Positions 36,122 to 47,368 of a stretch of DNA of 64,000 nt are shown here, piece by piece. The position numbers and the translations under genes were made by a program. Origin of the DNA: Tupaia tana (lineage: Eukaryota > Chordata > Mammalia > Scandentia > Tupaiidae); NCBI GenBank assembly GCA_026018925.1, contig JAKSZU010000009.1:33464583-33528582 (forward strand), written 5' to 3'. Each line of letters starts with the position of its first letter. Position 1 is the first letter of the stretch. The notes beneath the pieces are model-generated. The model was not told where the DNA came from. It saw only the letters and a list, made by a program, of their open reading frames with translations, and made no database searches.

Positions 36122-36406
36122 TTCCTGTCTATTCTTGACCAATTAATATCCCCTCAATTCCTTCAAAACTCAGTTCAAGACCCATGACCTCCCAAACTCT
36201 GCTCATCACTGGCCCCTCTCTCCTGTGATGGTCCCCTCAATCGTTTATTCAGTAACATGTGCTGAGCTCCTTGAAAGTCCTGTCAAATTGATAGGACATT
36301 GCCATGCTTTTGTATTATATTTGTTTTGTATTCACAGTCATTTCATGTATGTAGGTATGTTTTGTGCCTTAAGACCATACCTTACTTGGGGGGAGAGTCA
36401 ATATTG
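36122..36406. mobile_element. Possible second L2 piece
   Basis: 'cttcaaaactcagttcaaga' recalls the L2 'cattcaggtctcagctcaaa' block. Weak. Confidence 0.35.
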
Positions 36407-36420
36407 CATCACATTTCTTT

Positions 36421-36588
36421 TATTTTTTTAAAGAATTATTTATTTAATTTTATTTATTCATTCATTCATTTTATTTTATTTTAATTTGATGAGAGAGAGA
36501 GAGAAAGTCACTAGGTCTGGGACTCAAACCATAGTTGGCCATGTGGGAGTGTCCAGTGCCTTAACCACCACGCCACCTGCTGGTCCCA
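36421..36588 (-). mobile_element. SINE T-B
   Basis: Exact 14-bp TSD catcacatttcttt at 36,407-36,420 and 36,589-36,602. Confidence 0.92.
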
Positions 36589-36602
36589 CATCACATTTCT
36601 TT

Positions 36603-37360
36603 ATAATCCTCCTAAAGGTTCTTAGTTCAGTGTGGTGCAGCCTGCCAGCCATAAAGCAGAAATGCAGAATTCTCCCTTCACAGCTCCAAGAAAGTGAAAA
36701 TAGCTGCAAGTTCCTTTGAGGACCAGAACTAGAGTTGTTCTGAAGTTAGAAAAATGAGGCATATTCTTTTCCCACTCAAAACTGCATCTCAGAAAACATT
36801 GCTGTGTACAGTAGTAAGAGCTTAGTTCTCTATTTCATAACACTTGCAGAAGAATGCAGTATGTATTGTATAATCACTATGATGTAAATAATCCGAGGTT
36901 AGGATTTGGTTTTTTAAAATGTAAAACAATTTTTGTAGCTTTTAGAACTGTTTGAAAAGTTGTTTCTTTCAAGGAAAATAAAGAGTAACTAACATGATCT
37001 GTTCACCCTGGGTAAAGAATTTGCCATCCTTCAAACTAACACATTGGGATACAGTTGAGAATTTTGTGTGTGTATTAACTGCCACTCCCCATAAAACACA
37101 GTCTGCCATAGCAGTTGGGAAAATAAGGTATTTTGTTATATTTAAATAGGGTAAGGTTCTGAGAGTTTAAAGATGTCAGCCAATATGTATTTAACCTTAG
37201 TTTTATAACTCAGGTTAGTAATGAATAACCAACACATCATTTTTTTTGGAAAATAAATTTAATAGGAAATTTAAAAGACTCTTAACATACTGAAGATATC
37301 TATGTGTGAATGTATATAGATGTGTATGAATTAACAACCTAATATTATATAGCAATACAT
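36603..37360. other. Unique AT-rich sequence
   Basis: Nothing recognised. Confidence 0.45.
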
Positions 37361-37362
37361 TT

Positions 37363-37580
37363 TTAAAAGTTTTAAAAAAATTTCTTACGAGAAAGAAAGA
37401 GGTGCACCCAACCACCAGGGTCTTTGTGCTGTGATCCACCCCCTTGCGTCAGCTGGCCAGGATCATGGGCAGCTACACATGCCTGGTGTGTACAGGGAGA
37501 CCTTGGGAAGCCAGCCTGGGACCTTCCCACGTGGCTTCAGCATTGCAGTGTCGTGTTACTGCTATGTCACTGTTTCCAGC
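37363..37580 (-). mobile_element. SINE T-D
   Basis: 'tttcttacgagaaagaaag', 'gtctttgtgctgtgatccac', ending 'tgtcactgtttccagcc'. Confidence 0.85.
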
Positions 37581-37639
37581 CAGTGCATTTTAAAATGCAT
37601 GGATGGGCACCATTCAATAGGTACAGTTACGTAAACTTT

Positions 37640-37889
37640 TTTTTTGTTTTTTGAGAGGGATTTTTGCTAAGGGGCCCATGCACTCACTGGAGAGACAAAG
37701 AAAGTGAGAAATCACCTCCTGGGGAGATAGTCACACTACAATCCCTTCTCCTCCATTCTCTTCTTGGGATTTTGGGCATGCACACACACGCACCCGGTGT
37801 GAGTTTTAGGCCTCCGGGTCTGGGACTTGAACAGCAATCGACTATGTAGGGGTCCATTGCCTTAACCACTGTGCCACCTGCTGGACCCC
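37640..37889 (-). mobile_element. SINE T-A/T-C
   Basis: TSD agttacgtaaacttt (37,625-37,639) / agttatgtaaacttt (37,890-37,904). Confidence 0.92.
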
Positions 37890-37904
37890 AGTTATGTAAA
37901 CTTT

Positions 37905-38350
37905 ATATAGAATACTCAAGGTGGGACAATTCCAAAAAAAATTTTTTTTCAAAAATCTAGTACAGATGATTAGCCAAATATGTTTTTGTTCAGTTACATT
38001 TCTTTTGTGTATCTCAAATGTTCCACTTGATCCTTTATAGGCAACTGGGACGTTTTGTGAGAACAACTTAAGTTACTAAATAATTTATTTTCAGGGTAGG
38101 CTTGCAAAGCAAGTTAAAAAGGCAGAGAATTCAGGCCACTTGAACTGTACATGATTTCAACCACAAGGTTTTTGGGGGAATCATTAAGCAGCTATGGCAA
38201 AAACTTCCCTCTTGAAATATAAGCTTCTAAGCCTGGGATGCTTCAAATTTCAATAGAAGGTTCCACTATGACAGTAATCGTTTCTAAATGTTATGTGTTT
38301 TCATTTAGTTTTGGACATGGCATAATTGAAAGTGTGTTGTGTACACTCAG
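37905..38350. other. Unique sequence, possibly SLC25A43 3' UTR and flank
   Basis: No repeat recognised. Holds the candidate poly(A) signal at 38,084. Confidence 0.4.
38084..38089 (-). terminator. SLC25A43: Candidate poly(A) signal of SLC25A43
   Basis: A minus-strand AATAAA lies about 960 nt past the SLC25A43 stop. If used, the 3' UTR would include the T-D SINE at 38,364-38,550 in antisense orientation. Other signals cannot be excluded. Confidence 0.35.
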
Positions 38351-38363
38351 AAGTTAGCAAAGG

Positions 38364-38550
38364 AGGCCAGGTGTGGTGCAGCAGTAACACAACTGGACCC
38401 ACATTGGAAAGGTCTCGGGTTTGCATCCCAGGACCTCCCTGAGCACATACACCCGTGATCCAGGCTGGCTGAAGCTGGAGGTGTGTCGTGGCATAAGGAC
38501 CCTGTTGGAGATCCTTGTCTCTCATGGAAGAAATAAACTTTAAACAAAAC
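38364..38550 (+). mobile_element. SINE T-D
   Basis: TSD aagttagcaaagg (38,351-38,363) / aagttaacaaagg (38,551-38,563). Antisense to SLC25A43, possibly within its 3' UTR. Confidence 0.92.
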
Positions 38551-39049
38551 AAGTTAACAAAGGTTATGAATTCAAGAGCAATTGTACTGGGACACCTCAG
38601 GTCAAAGTGAGAAAAACTAGGCTGACATTGGTTCATGTAGGCTTTGGGTCAACTGTTAGTGATGGTGACCTTGTGTCTGAGCTCCAGTCATGGTATCTGC
38701 TTAGCCACTTAAACTACATGGTGCTTTAAGGTGTCATGGCAGTGCCCTTTTTCAGTGTCATGCTTCTGTCCAGAGTGTAAATTGCATGCGTTATTATTGC
38801 AGACTTTGGTTATAAAACCTGGTGGCACCACATCATGACACACTAGTGCTGGGAAACTTTTTCACAGTGCAGGTGTTCACAGGGACATCAGTTTGGAGCT
38901 CTGAGGTGGTGTACAGACAAACAGCTTCATTTCTAAGAGCAGCAGACAGGAGTACTCTCTCATCATTCCTCATATGTGCCATTATGAGGCTACATTTGTT
39001 TGAGATGGCAGCCTGCTTCCAGTCGGTCCACTTCTCGCTCCATTCGGTT

Positions 39050-40357
39050 TTACAGAGTTGGTTTTTTAGACTTCAGTTTTCCAGTTTTAAAGAACTTCTT
39101 TAATTCTCGTAATTCGCGGGGCTGCAAACTCTGATCCACCCCGGGGGTCAATTTATAGCTCAGAGGAGACACAATGTAGCCATTTTGGTAAAGACAGATT
39201 CTCTTGCAGAACTCAAAGGTGCTAAACATAACTCCAAAATAGGGAACTATCTGTTAAAACAGAAAAGGAAAATCATATTAAACTCTGAGAAGAAAATGTC
39301 AATGCATCTGCAATCAACTTGGGTCAGGGTAAAATGAGAGAATGGCTGTGGACAATACAACATGGAATTTTTTTTGGAATCAGGGAAGATGGCAGAAGGT
39401 GAGCTGGCATGGTATGGGTTGGGGAAAGGAGGGATGGTGATTGTAGGGCATGTCCTGGGGAAGCACCAGGTCTAGGTTAACATGAATGGACACAATCTGA
39501 CACTGCCTGTCAATATATGTTGGCCTGGACTGGAACTGTTTACATGTCCATTAGTACAAGGTTAGTCCAGAATTCTTTTTTTTTTTTAAAAAAAAACTTT
39601 ATTTATTTTTATTTAATCAGAGCGAGAGAGGAAGACAGAGAGAGAGGGAAAGTGAGAAAGCAAGCCAAGCCGCCAGGTCCAGGACTCAAGTTGCAGTGGG
39701 CCATGTGGGAGTCCAGCGCCCTTAACCACCATGCCATTGGCTGGCCCCATAGTCCAGAATTCTTAACCACATTTTTGGTCATGGAGGTCTTTGAGAATAT
39801 GAGGAATATTCAAAAAGTTCATGAAGAATGATCATGACGAAAAATCTATGCCTGATTTCAAAGAATTTTTTTGCATGAAAACAAACTCATACTGTAATTT
39901 CATTTTTCTTGAAACTTTCTGAAGTCTCTTCATATGATGCACACAGGTATACACACACCTTTTTATACAATTTTAAGATGGGGGTTAGGTTTCCCCTTAG
40001 GGGTCCATGAATCCCCATATTGGGAGCCTCTATGCTAAATGCTTAGCTTCTCTGCGGTAGGGTACATACCCTATCATTGTATAGGGTCCCTTCTCTTCAG
40101 CGCTGACAGCCAGCCTGCGTTCACAACCTTGTGCTACAATTAGTGCTAAGAGGGTTGTTTCTACTCCCAACTCTAGGGCAATTGGAAGAGGCAGAGAAGC
40201 AGAGACTGGCCATTCTTCTCACCTTCAACAGGTTGGCTGTCAATCCAGTCCAGAGCCCAAGGACCCCATGGGTTTTCACTATCTGCCGGAAGCAGTCCAC
40301 CACTCCTGAGAATTGGACATCTACTCCTCCATTACGGGGAAGATACGGACTCTGAGC
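39050..40357 (-). CDS. SLC25A43: Solute carrier family 25 member 43, last two coding exons (partial)
   Basis: Mitochondrial carrier family protein of unsettled substrate. The penultimate exon, 40357-40223 (135 nt, 45 codons), starts AQSPYLPRNGGVDVQFSG and ends GLTANLLK. The last coding exon, 39250-39050, encodes IVPYFGVMFSTFEFCKRICL onward, 66 residues, ending LKSKKPTL and a TAA stop. Acceptors (ccctgccag and ttttaacag) and the donor (AAG|gtgag) are clean, and both exons are open. Together they form the end of carrier repeat 3 (loop helix, sixth membrane helix) and the C-terminal tail. The PFETVKRKMQ signature exon should lie further upstream on the minus strand. I did not find it before 64,000, so the intron there is probably longer than 23.6 kb. 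Identity rests on recalled human protein sequence, which matches closely. Confidence 0.93.
39578..39750 (-). mobile_element. SINE T-B in the last SLC25A43 intron
   Basis: Exact 14-bp TSD agtccagaattctt at 39,564-39,577 and 39,751-39,764. Same strand as the gene. Confidence 0.92.
39801..39929 (+). mobile_element. Mariner-like MITE, uninterrupted
   Basis: 'tattcaaaaagttcatgaag' at the left, 'cttgaaactttctgaagtct' at the right as its inverse, about 129 bp. In the last SLC25A43 intron. Confidence 0.72.
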
Positions 40358-41206
40358 CTGGCAGGGAACAGGTGGGAGGAAGCAATTTAAGCACCAGGAA
40401 ATAAATGTCCTAGTCAAAGTAGGCAGGGTCTCCAGTCCGGACTCTGCATGTTATGCTCCTGGCCAAGATGGTGGCAAAAGTGGCTATCACAGGCAAAGCT
40501 TGAGTATTGACACACAACAGAATCCTGATGCCCTGTTCACATATTTGTGGTTTATTTTACTTGGAAAGAAGTGGGCATTTGGGACTCACTTTCATACTTC
40601 ATTCTCTCCCAGCCTGTGCCTTCTGGACACGCTAAACACACTGCCCAGCCCTTAACCTTTCTGTAGTGCTCTCATGCTTCCTTGTCTAAACTGATCTTAA
40701 CTCCTCCCATGAAGCTCCTATTGGGGGATGCTCACGATCCACATCACTACTGTCACAGGGTGGGGAGCAGAGTGATGGTGGCATTCTTCGAGCTCTCTGC
40801 TGCTGTGACCAGATCCTGACTCTTTCACGTTCATGCCAAGGAGCACTCATCTAGTGTCCTGAGATCATCTACTGACTTCCCGGCCACTCGTTTATATCCA
40901 GTGAGGATTGTAACATCTGGTGGCTTGTCCTCTCCCAGCCTCACCCTCGTCTTAGGTAACTTAACCCATCTCATACCCAGTTTCTGAACTTTTTCTTCAG
41001 TGATCCTCACCTTTATACCACTTTGGCCACCCCCTCCTCTGACCACCCCATGGACTTGACCACTCCCAGAACTATCCAGACTGAATCCTGTTATCACCCA
41101 AATGCTGTATGCATGGAAGTAACTTTTTTGTCCTTTACAAGAAGAATTTTATGATCGCATGTATTGACTTTTCAAGAGACCATCTATGTATTAAGTCATC
41201 ACTACT
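40358..41206. other. SLC25A43 intron, unique part
   Basis: No repeat recognised next to the exon. The minus-strand open frame near 40,831-41,097 resembles nothing I know. Confidence 0.45.
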
Positions 41207-41468
41207 GGGCTGGCCCCATAGATTAGTGGTTAAGCTCTGTGCAGTGGAAGCCAGATCTCACATGGCTGACTATGGTTCAAATCCCATCCCTGGCAGTTTG
41301 AAAAAAACATGCTGGGCTTATGTACATGTGTATTCAAAATCCTGACGAAAGAGAAAAAGGGAGGAGAAAGGATTGTGGCATGACCATGCCCCATTGGGGA
41401 GTGTTCTCTCTCACTGTCTCGTTCTCTCTCTCTCTCGTACATAAGTCCTATGGCAATAAAAAGAAACT
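41207..41468 (+). mobile_element. SINE T-C
   Basis: 'gggctggccccatagattag' to 'cataagtcctatggcaataa'. Confidence 0.87.
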
Positions 41469-41655
41469 GACACTACTTACGCACTGTGAGGGGGGGTATC
41501 TCTTCACAGCTGGCTTTCAGAAATGGTGTTGAGTTTACACTAAGCTATGCACATACTTTGGTTTGTTTCTGGAATGTCAAATTGGGGCTCTATGGCATTC
41601 TCTTGCAATCGAACCAGAATTTTCTGTGTAGGGGTGGCAGTATAGTACAAAAAGT

Positions 41656-41968
41656 TCTTTAAAAAGTTTATGGAAAAGTGTGTATTATGAAAAAACTATG
41701 CATAGATTTCAAAATATTTTTGACAAATTTTTCCAGGTTTTGTTTGAGAAGATTTTAATCTTTCTTTCCCCCATATGAAGGATGATCTTGCTGGCTATAA
41801 TAATCTTGGTTGAAATTGTTTTTCTCTTAACACTTTTAATATGTCTTCTCATTCTTTCCTTGCTTGCATTGTTTCTGTTGAAAGGTCTGGTATTAGCCTG
41901 ATGGGATAATATTTTTGCACTGACACAAACTCATACTTCAATTTTCCCATAACTTTTTGAGGCCTCCT
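41656..41968 (+). mobile_element. Mariner-like MITE with about 190 bp of other sequence inside
   Basis: Left 'ctttaaaaagtttatggaaa', right 'ttcccataactttttgaggc'. The middle (about 41,716-41,910) reads like an L1 fragment ('ggtctggtattagcctgatg'). Confidence 0.65.
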
Positions 41969-41974
41969 TGCATA

Positions 41975-42520
41975 ACAGTAAGAAGAGCATAACTTGGGGG
42001 TCAGACAGGTTGGGTTTCTAGTCCTGGCTTCTTCAGTTAGAGGCCATGTGACTCTACACAATTTACCTAATCTTTTTTTTCTTTTTTTTTTGGGGGGGGG
42101 AGAGGTTTTTGCTATAGGGTGCATGCGCTCACCAGACAGACAGAGACAGAGAGACAGAAAGCGAGAAATCACCCCCCCCCCCCGCCAGGGGGGATGGCCA
42201 CACCACAATCCCTTCTCCTCTGTTCTCCTCTCGGGATCTTGGGCATGCAGGCACACGCGCCCAGCGTGAGTTTTAAGCCACTGGGTCTGGGACTCGAACT
42301 GCGGTTGACTACTTAGGAATCCAGCGACATAGCCATTACGCTAACTGCTGGTCCCACAATTTACCTAATCTTGAGCTTCAGTTTTCTTATTTAGAAAATG
42401 GGAACAGTACCTGCTTCATGGGACTGTTAGAATGAAATGAGATGGTGCATGTAAAGCACTAGGCAGTGTCAGGCACATGGTAGGGGGATCAATAAATAGG
42501 AGCTGGCATTGCTATTATTA
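41975..42520 (+). mobile_element. MIR split by a T-A SINE
   Basis: Left part has 'gggtttctagtcctggcttc'; right part has 'cttgagcttcagttttctta' and 'gtgtcaggcacatggtaggg'. The SINE gap is 42,075-42,354. Confidence 0.85.
42075..42354 (-). mobile_element. SINE T-A
   Basis: Exact 18-bp TSD cacaatttacctaatctt at 42,057-42,074 and 42,355-42,372. Expanded G and C homopolymers inside. Confidence 0.94.
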
Positions 42521-42530
42521 ATACCATAAC

Positions 42531-43234
42531 GTAGACAGTATTCGACTAGTGATCAAGTCTCTTACTTCACGAACTAGTCCTCACATCCACTTCTGAACCA
42601 CTGTGGCCACAGTGTTCTCATCCATCCAGCTTCCTCACTCCCTATGAGATCATTACTTAAGTCACTTGCCCTTTCCTTTATCTCTGGGCCACCTGTTCCC
42701 TGCTGGCTTCATGTTCCTCCTTTTTCATCCTTGCAGCTTTTTTTTTGCTTCCACTCTCAAAATCCTTCACCTTCTCTTTCCGCTGATCCCCACCCCACTC
42801 CCCCAACTCACTTTTCTGCTCCCAGGATTCTGCCTCCCAGTGACTCCCTGACTTTGGCCTCTGGGCTCCAAGGCTTAAAACCACTGTGGGGCGGCACCTG
42901 AAATCTACCTAACTTGCACCCTTGCAGGACACCCCATCCCACTACCTGTTGCTGTGTAGCCCTGACAATGGCAGTTGTCATCTTGCCCAAGTTAGAGTTT
43001 CGCTTCTGTCATGACCCCCTCTATAAGGACATTCACTAAACCGTATGGTAAAATGTCACTAGTTCCAACTAGTGGGCATGTGTAGGGGGGAGTCAGTCTA
43101 AATTAGTGAAGCCTGCATTATGAAATTTTGGAAAGATTCCATTTTATTATATGACTGGACCTATATTCATGAAGGGGAACTTCGTAGGAAATTTTTAGGC
43201 CCTGCTCTGCATACCTGAGTAGATTGTGGAAGAC
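42531..43234. other. Unique sequence in intron
   Basis: Pyrimidine-rich at 42,640-42,800; nothing recognised. Confidence 0.4.
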
Positions 43235-43480
43235 CACGTAGAGCACAGGTGTTCTATACATCGGTTTTAGCATCGCTCAGACCTGGATCAGAACCCTGTC
43301 TCGCCTGCTCACCTGCTGGTTGATATTAAGCAAGTTCCTTAACTTCTGTGAGCTCCAGTTTCCTCATTTCAAAAATAAGTTTGATAATACCTATCTCTCA
43401 GAGTTCCTGTGAAAATGAAATGAGAAAATAAAGAGTGCCAGGAAGATTTTAAGTGCTCAGTGTTAGCTGTTACACTTAGT
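43235..43480 (+). mobile_element. MIR
   Basis: 'tcagacctggatcagaaccc', 'aacttctgtgagctccagtt', 'aagtgctcagtgttagctg'. Confidence 0.83.
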
Positions 43481-43512
43481 AGATATTTCAGCAGGCTTAA
43501 AAGTAGCATTTT

Positions 43513-43783
43513 GGGGGGGACCAGCAGATGGTGTAATGGCTATGTCGCTGGACTCCCATGTAGTCGACAGCAGTTTGAGTCCCAGATCCCGTGGCTTAAA
43601 TTCACACTGAGTGCATGTGCATGCATGCTCAAGATCCCGAGAGGAGAATGGAGGAGAAGGGATTGTGGTGTGATCATCCCCCCTTGGGGGTGGTTTCTTG
43701 CTTTCTAACTCTCTGTCTCTCTCCGTCTTTCTGGCAAGCGCACGCACCCTATAGCAAAAACCTCTCAAAAAAAAAAAAAAAAC
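43513..43783 (+). mobile_element. SINE T-A
   Basis: Head gggaccagcagatggtgtaa, about 17-A tail. Confidence 0.9.
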
Positions 43784-43989
43784 TCTTTTGGTAAAGAGTT
43801 GAAATATCCCCATAATAATGTTATTTATATGATTAATATGTTTAGTAAGCCTTAAGTTATTAGAATGTTAGATCAGTGGCATACAAATTAATAAGGTTTC
43901 ATAATTCCTTCTATTAGTGATTATTGTATCTTTCCTCATTAATCTAGTTTGAAAGAGCAACATTCTTGCTTTAAAAATTTACAGTTCCT

Positions 43990-44493
43990 GGGACCAGCCA
44001 GTTGCATGGTGATTAAGATAGCTAGATCGCACGTGGCTGACTGCATTTTTTTTTTTTTTGGAGAGAGATATTTTTGCTTATAGGGCACATGTGCTTACCA
44101 AAGAGAGAGAAAGAGAAAGAGAGAGAGAAAGAGAGAAAGTGAAAATCCCCCCCCCCCCCCCTTGAGAGGATGGTCATGCTGCAATTCCTGCTCCTCCATT
44201 CTCCTCTTGGGATTTTGGGCACATATGCTCATACACCTGGCGTGAGTTTCAAGCCACTGGATCTAGGATTTGAACCACAGTTGGCCATGTGGAAGTCTAG
44301 CACCTTACCCACTATGCCATCTGCTAGCCCCTGACTGAATGTTTTTGGAGACCATTCCATGGGGGTATGCATGAGCCCACAATCTGGGGCTAGTTGAGGC
44401 TGGGGGTGCATCCTGGGATCAATACTCTGTTGAAGGTGCAAAATCTCTCTCTGTCTTTCTCACTCATGGAAGATAAATAAACTTAAACAAAAA
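43990..44493 (+). mobile_element. SINE T-D split by a T-C/T-A
   Basis: Outer head 43,990-44,046 and tail 44,340-44,493 ('tctggggctagttgaggctg', 'catggaagataaataaac'). Confidence 0.8.
44047..44331 (-). mobile_element. SINE T-C/T-A nested in T-D
   Basis: 'ttttgcttatagggcacatg' to 'gccatctgctagccccc', with a (C)14-16 run near 44,148. Flanks tgactgcatttttt / tgactgaatgttttt. Confidence 0.88.
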
Positions 44494-44549
44494 GGAACCA
44501 TTACTGAACAGATGTTAATCCTTCCTTTCCCTTAGAAAGAATCTGTCTT

Positions 44550-44801
44550 GGGACCAGCAGATGGTGTAATGGTTACATTGATGGACTCCCACATACTCAG
44601 CCATGGTTTGAGTTCCGGACCTGGTGGCTTAAAACTCATGGAGGGAACGTGTATGTGTGTGCCCAAAATCCCAAGAAGAGAATGGAGGAGAAGGGATTGC
44701 AGTGTGGCCATCCCCCTGGTGAGTAATTTCTCATTTTCTGTCTTTGTTGCTGTCTTTCTGACCCTATAGCAAAAATACCTCAAAAAAAAGGAAGAAAGAA
44801 A
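44550..44801 (+). mobile_element. SINE T-A
   Basis: Exact 15-bp TSD gaaagaatctgtctt at 44,535-44,549 and 44,802-44,816. Confidence 0.92.
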
Positions 44802-44816
44802 GAAAGAATCTGTCTT

Positions 44817-45037
44817 GGGACAGCTAGGTGACATGGTGGTTAAGGTGGCTGGATCCTACATGGTTGACTGCACAGTTAGAGTCCTGGACCCTACAGCTAG
44901 AAAAACATGCCATGCACATGTGCATGCATGCCTGAAATTGTGAGTGGAGAAGTGGAGGAGGAGAAGAGGTTGTGGCATGGCCATCCCCCAGGGGTGATTT
45001 CTCACTTTCTCTCTCTCGACAAGTGCATGTGCCCTAT

Positions 45038-45072
<35 letters not shown>
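44817..45072 (+). mobile_element. SINE T-C
   Basis: Abuts the previous SINE's TSD. Tail of about 35 A (45,041-45,075), then a third agaatctgtct. Confidence 0.92.
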
Positions 45073-45077
<5 letters not shown>

Positions 45078-45155
45078 ATCTGTCTAATCACAAGAATTCA
45101 AGTTCCTCCTCTTTCTGTAAGACTAAAATAACAAAAAATAGAAATTATGTTCATG

Positions 45156-45431
45156 GGGACCAGTAGTTAGCGTAATGGCTATGTCGCTGAGCTCCCATGT
45201 AGTCAACCGCAGTTCGAGTTCCGGACCCAGTGGCTTAAACTCACGCCAGGTGCGTGTGCGTGCCCAAAATCCCAAGAGAATAATGGAGGAGAAGGGATTG
45301 CGGGGTGGCCATCTCCTCTAGGGGGTGATTTATCGCTTTCTATCTCTCTGTCTCTCTCTGTCTTTCTGGCGAATGCATGCACCCTATAACAAAAACTTCT
45401 CCAAAAACAAACAAACAAACAAACAAAAAAA
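45156..45431 (+). mobile_element. SINE T-A
   Basis: TSD gaaattatgttcatg (45,141-45,155) / gaaattatgatcatg (45,432-45,446); (AAAC)n tail. Confidence 0.93.
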
Positions 45432-45654
45432 GAAATTATGATCATGCAGGAAAGTAACCTTATTCTACTATGAAATAATACTATTGATTTATCTTCTGCC
45501 AGTTTCTGGTAAGAACTGCAAAAAGCTCTGAGTCATGAGTGAAGATAACTATTCTGTAACCTGGTGTCTCCTACCACAACCAAAACAAAAAGACACCAAC
45601 TAAGTTATATAATAGTTCTAATGTAATCAACCTGTGATGAACCAAGGTCCATCT

Positions 45655-46230
45655 ATATTCAGCCTTTGGACCTTTATTTTCCAAATTTCTTTACCCCATC
45701 TCCACTGCCAAGCCATGTAGACCACTGCAGCAGCTTCCTTAGTGGTTTCCGCCTTCCTCCTATATAAATCATTCTCTATAGTGATTTAAAAAAAAAATCA
45801 GAACTTTTACTCACCTGCTTAAAATACTATAATCACTTTACATCATACTTAGAATGAAATCTGAATTTCTTACTGGAGTTCACAAGCCACAGTGGTAATA
45901 TGGTATATATTTCACTGGTTCTCTGGGAACAGGAAAAAAGCTCTGAGTTCAAGCATGTGCCAATTACAAAGGTGTAAATGCTCCCAGTGTGATTGATTTC
46001 AGGCTTCCAAATGTAAGGTCAGCCAGCTTCCAGACTTCCTGAGATTTAACAGTGAGGTCCCCTGAGCCAGTAGCAACTTGTTCTAGCATGCTTTGAAGTC
46101 TCCAAAGCTCTGTATGGTCTGCCTTGCCTACCTTTTCAACTTTATCTTGTGTCACATGTTTTCTCATGTGTTCCACTTCATCTACACTGGCTTTCTTTTT
46201 GTTCTCTTCAAATGGGTGGCTTCCACATTT
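45655..46230 (+). mobile_element. L2 fragment with an unassigned insert
   Basis: 'ctgcttaaaatactataatc' and 'tagaatgaaatctgaatttc', then after about 210 bp of other sequence (45,893-46,103) 'tctgtatggtctgccttgcc' and 'ctacactggctttctttttg'. Confidence 0.68.
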
Positions 46231-46641
46231 CTTTCTTTTTAAAAATATTTATTTATTTATTTATTAAATAAACATTTATTTTATTTATTTACTTATTTTA
46301 ATTTGACCAGAGAGGGACAGAAAGAGAGTGAGTGAGTGATAAAGCAAGCTGCCAGGTCCAGGACTCGAACCATGGTCGGCCATGTGGGAAGCCAGCGCCC
46401 TTAACCACCATGCCACCTGCCAGCCCTTAAAATAATTATTTTATTCAACTTTATTTATCATTATTGTTTCAATTTGATCAAGAAAAACAGAGAGAAAATG
46501 GGAAAGCAAGCTGCCAGGTCTGAGACTTGAACTGTATTCAGCTATGTGGGATTCCAGCATCTTTAACCACCATGGCACCTGCCAGCCCCCCACATTTCTT
46601 TTTCTTAAAGATAATTTATTTATTTCTTCCATGAGAGAGAG

Positions 46642-46676
<35 letters not shown>

Positions 46677-47368
46677 CAGTCCCCCAACAGTGTCCTCATG
46701 CCACAATCCATTCCCAGTCTTAGTCAGCCCAGATCAGACATAAGCATATGTGCACTTGGAGTATAGAAAGAAATCCTGGGACATGAACCAGGGACCTTGC
46801 ATGTGGGCCCAGCTGTGTTATTTCTGTGCCACTGTCTAATGCCCCCCTCCTCCTTTTCTTTTTTCAAAGTTTATTTATTTAGAGCTAGCCCTGTAGTACA
46901 ACAGTTAAGCACTATGCATAGAAAGCCAGGTCCCACATGGCCAATCAGGATTTGAATCCTGACCTTGGCAGCTTGAAAAAACATGCTGGGTTCATGTGCA
47001 TGTATGCCCCAAATCCTGACAGAATGGAAAAATGGAAGAGAAAGGATTACAGTGTGGCCATGCCCCTAGGGGATGCTTTCTCTCTCTCTTTTTCTGGTGA
47101 GCATGCTTGTCCTCTGGCAATTAAAAAGAAAAGTTTATTTATTTCTCCCATGAGCAAGAGAGAGAGGAAGAGGATTGAGACAGGTACCTCAAGAGGATCT
47201 TGAAGCCATGATCCACCCCCCAGCTAGCCCCAGGTATCATGGGTATGCACATGCCCAGCATACTTAGGGAGGTGTCTGGATATAAACCTGGAACATGGCT
47301 TAAATACATGTGGGTAAGCTTCAAAGAGCATTAGATTTTACTGTTGCGCCACCACCAGGCCCCCAATT
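46231..47368 (-). mobile_element. Stack of two T-B, two T-D and one T-C SINEs
   Basis: T-B 46,232-46,426 (-), T-B 46,427-46,589 (-), T-D 46,603-46,845 (-), T-C 46,881-47,129 (+), T-D 47,131-47,364 (-). The T-C has an exact 15-bp TSD aaagtttatttattt (46,866-46,880; 47,130-47,144). The motif cacatttct occurs at 46,225, 46,591 and 47,371, marking repeated insertion at one point. Confidence 0.85.

Noticed and set aside
40831-41097. Open minus frame of 88 codons next to the SLC25A43 exon
   Set aside because: No similarity I recognise, low-complexity start, no splice signals supporting it, and it is intronic to a well-matched carrier gene.
45964-46229. Minus-strand open frame of about 88 codons rich in Lys and Glu, looking like a gene fragment
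   Set aside because: Its plus strand reads as L2 ('tctgtatggtctgccttgcc', 'ctacactggctttctttttg') joined to an unassigned insert, so the frame is accidental.
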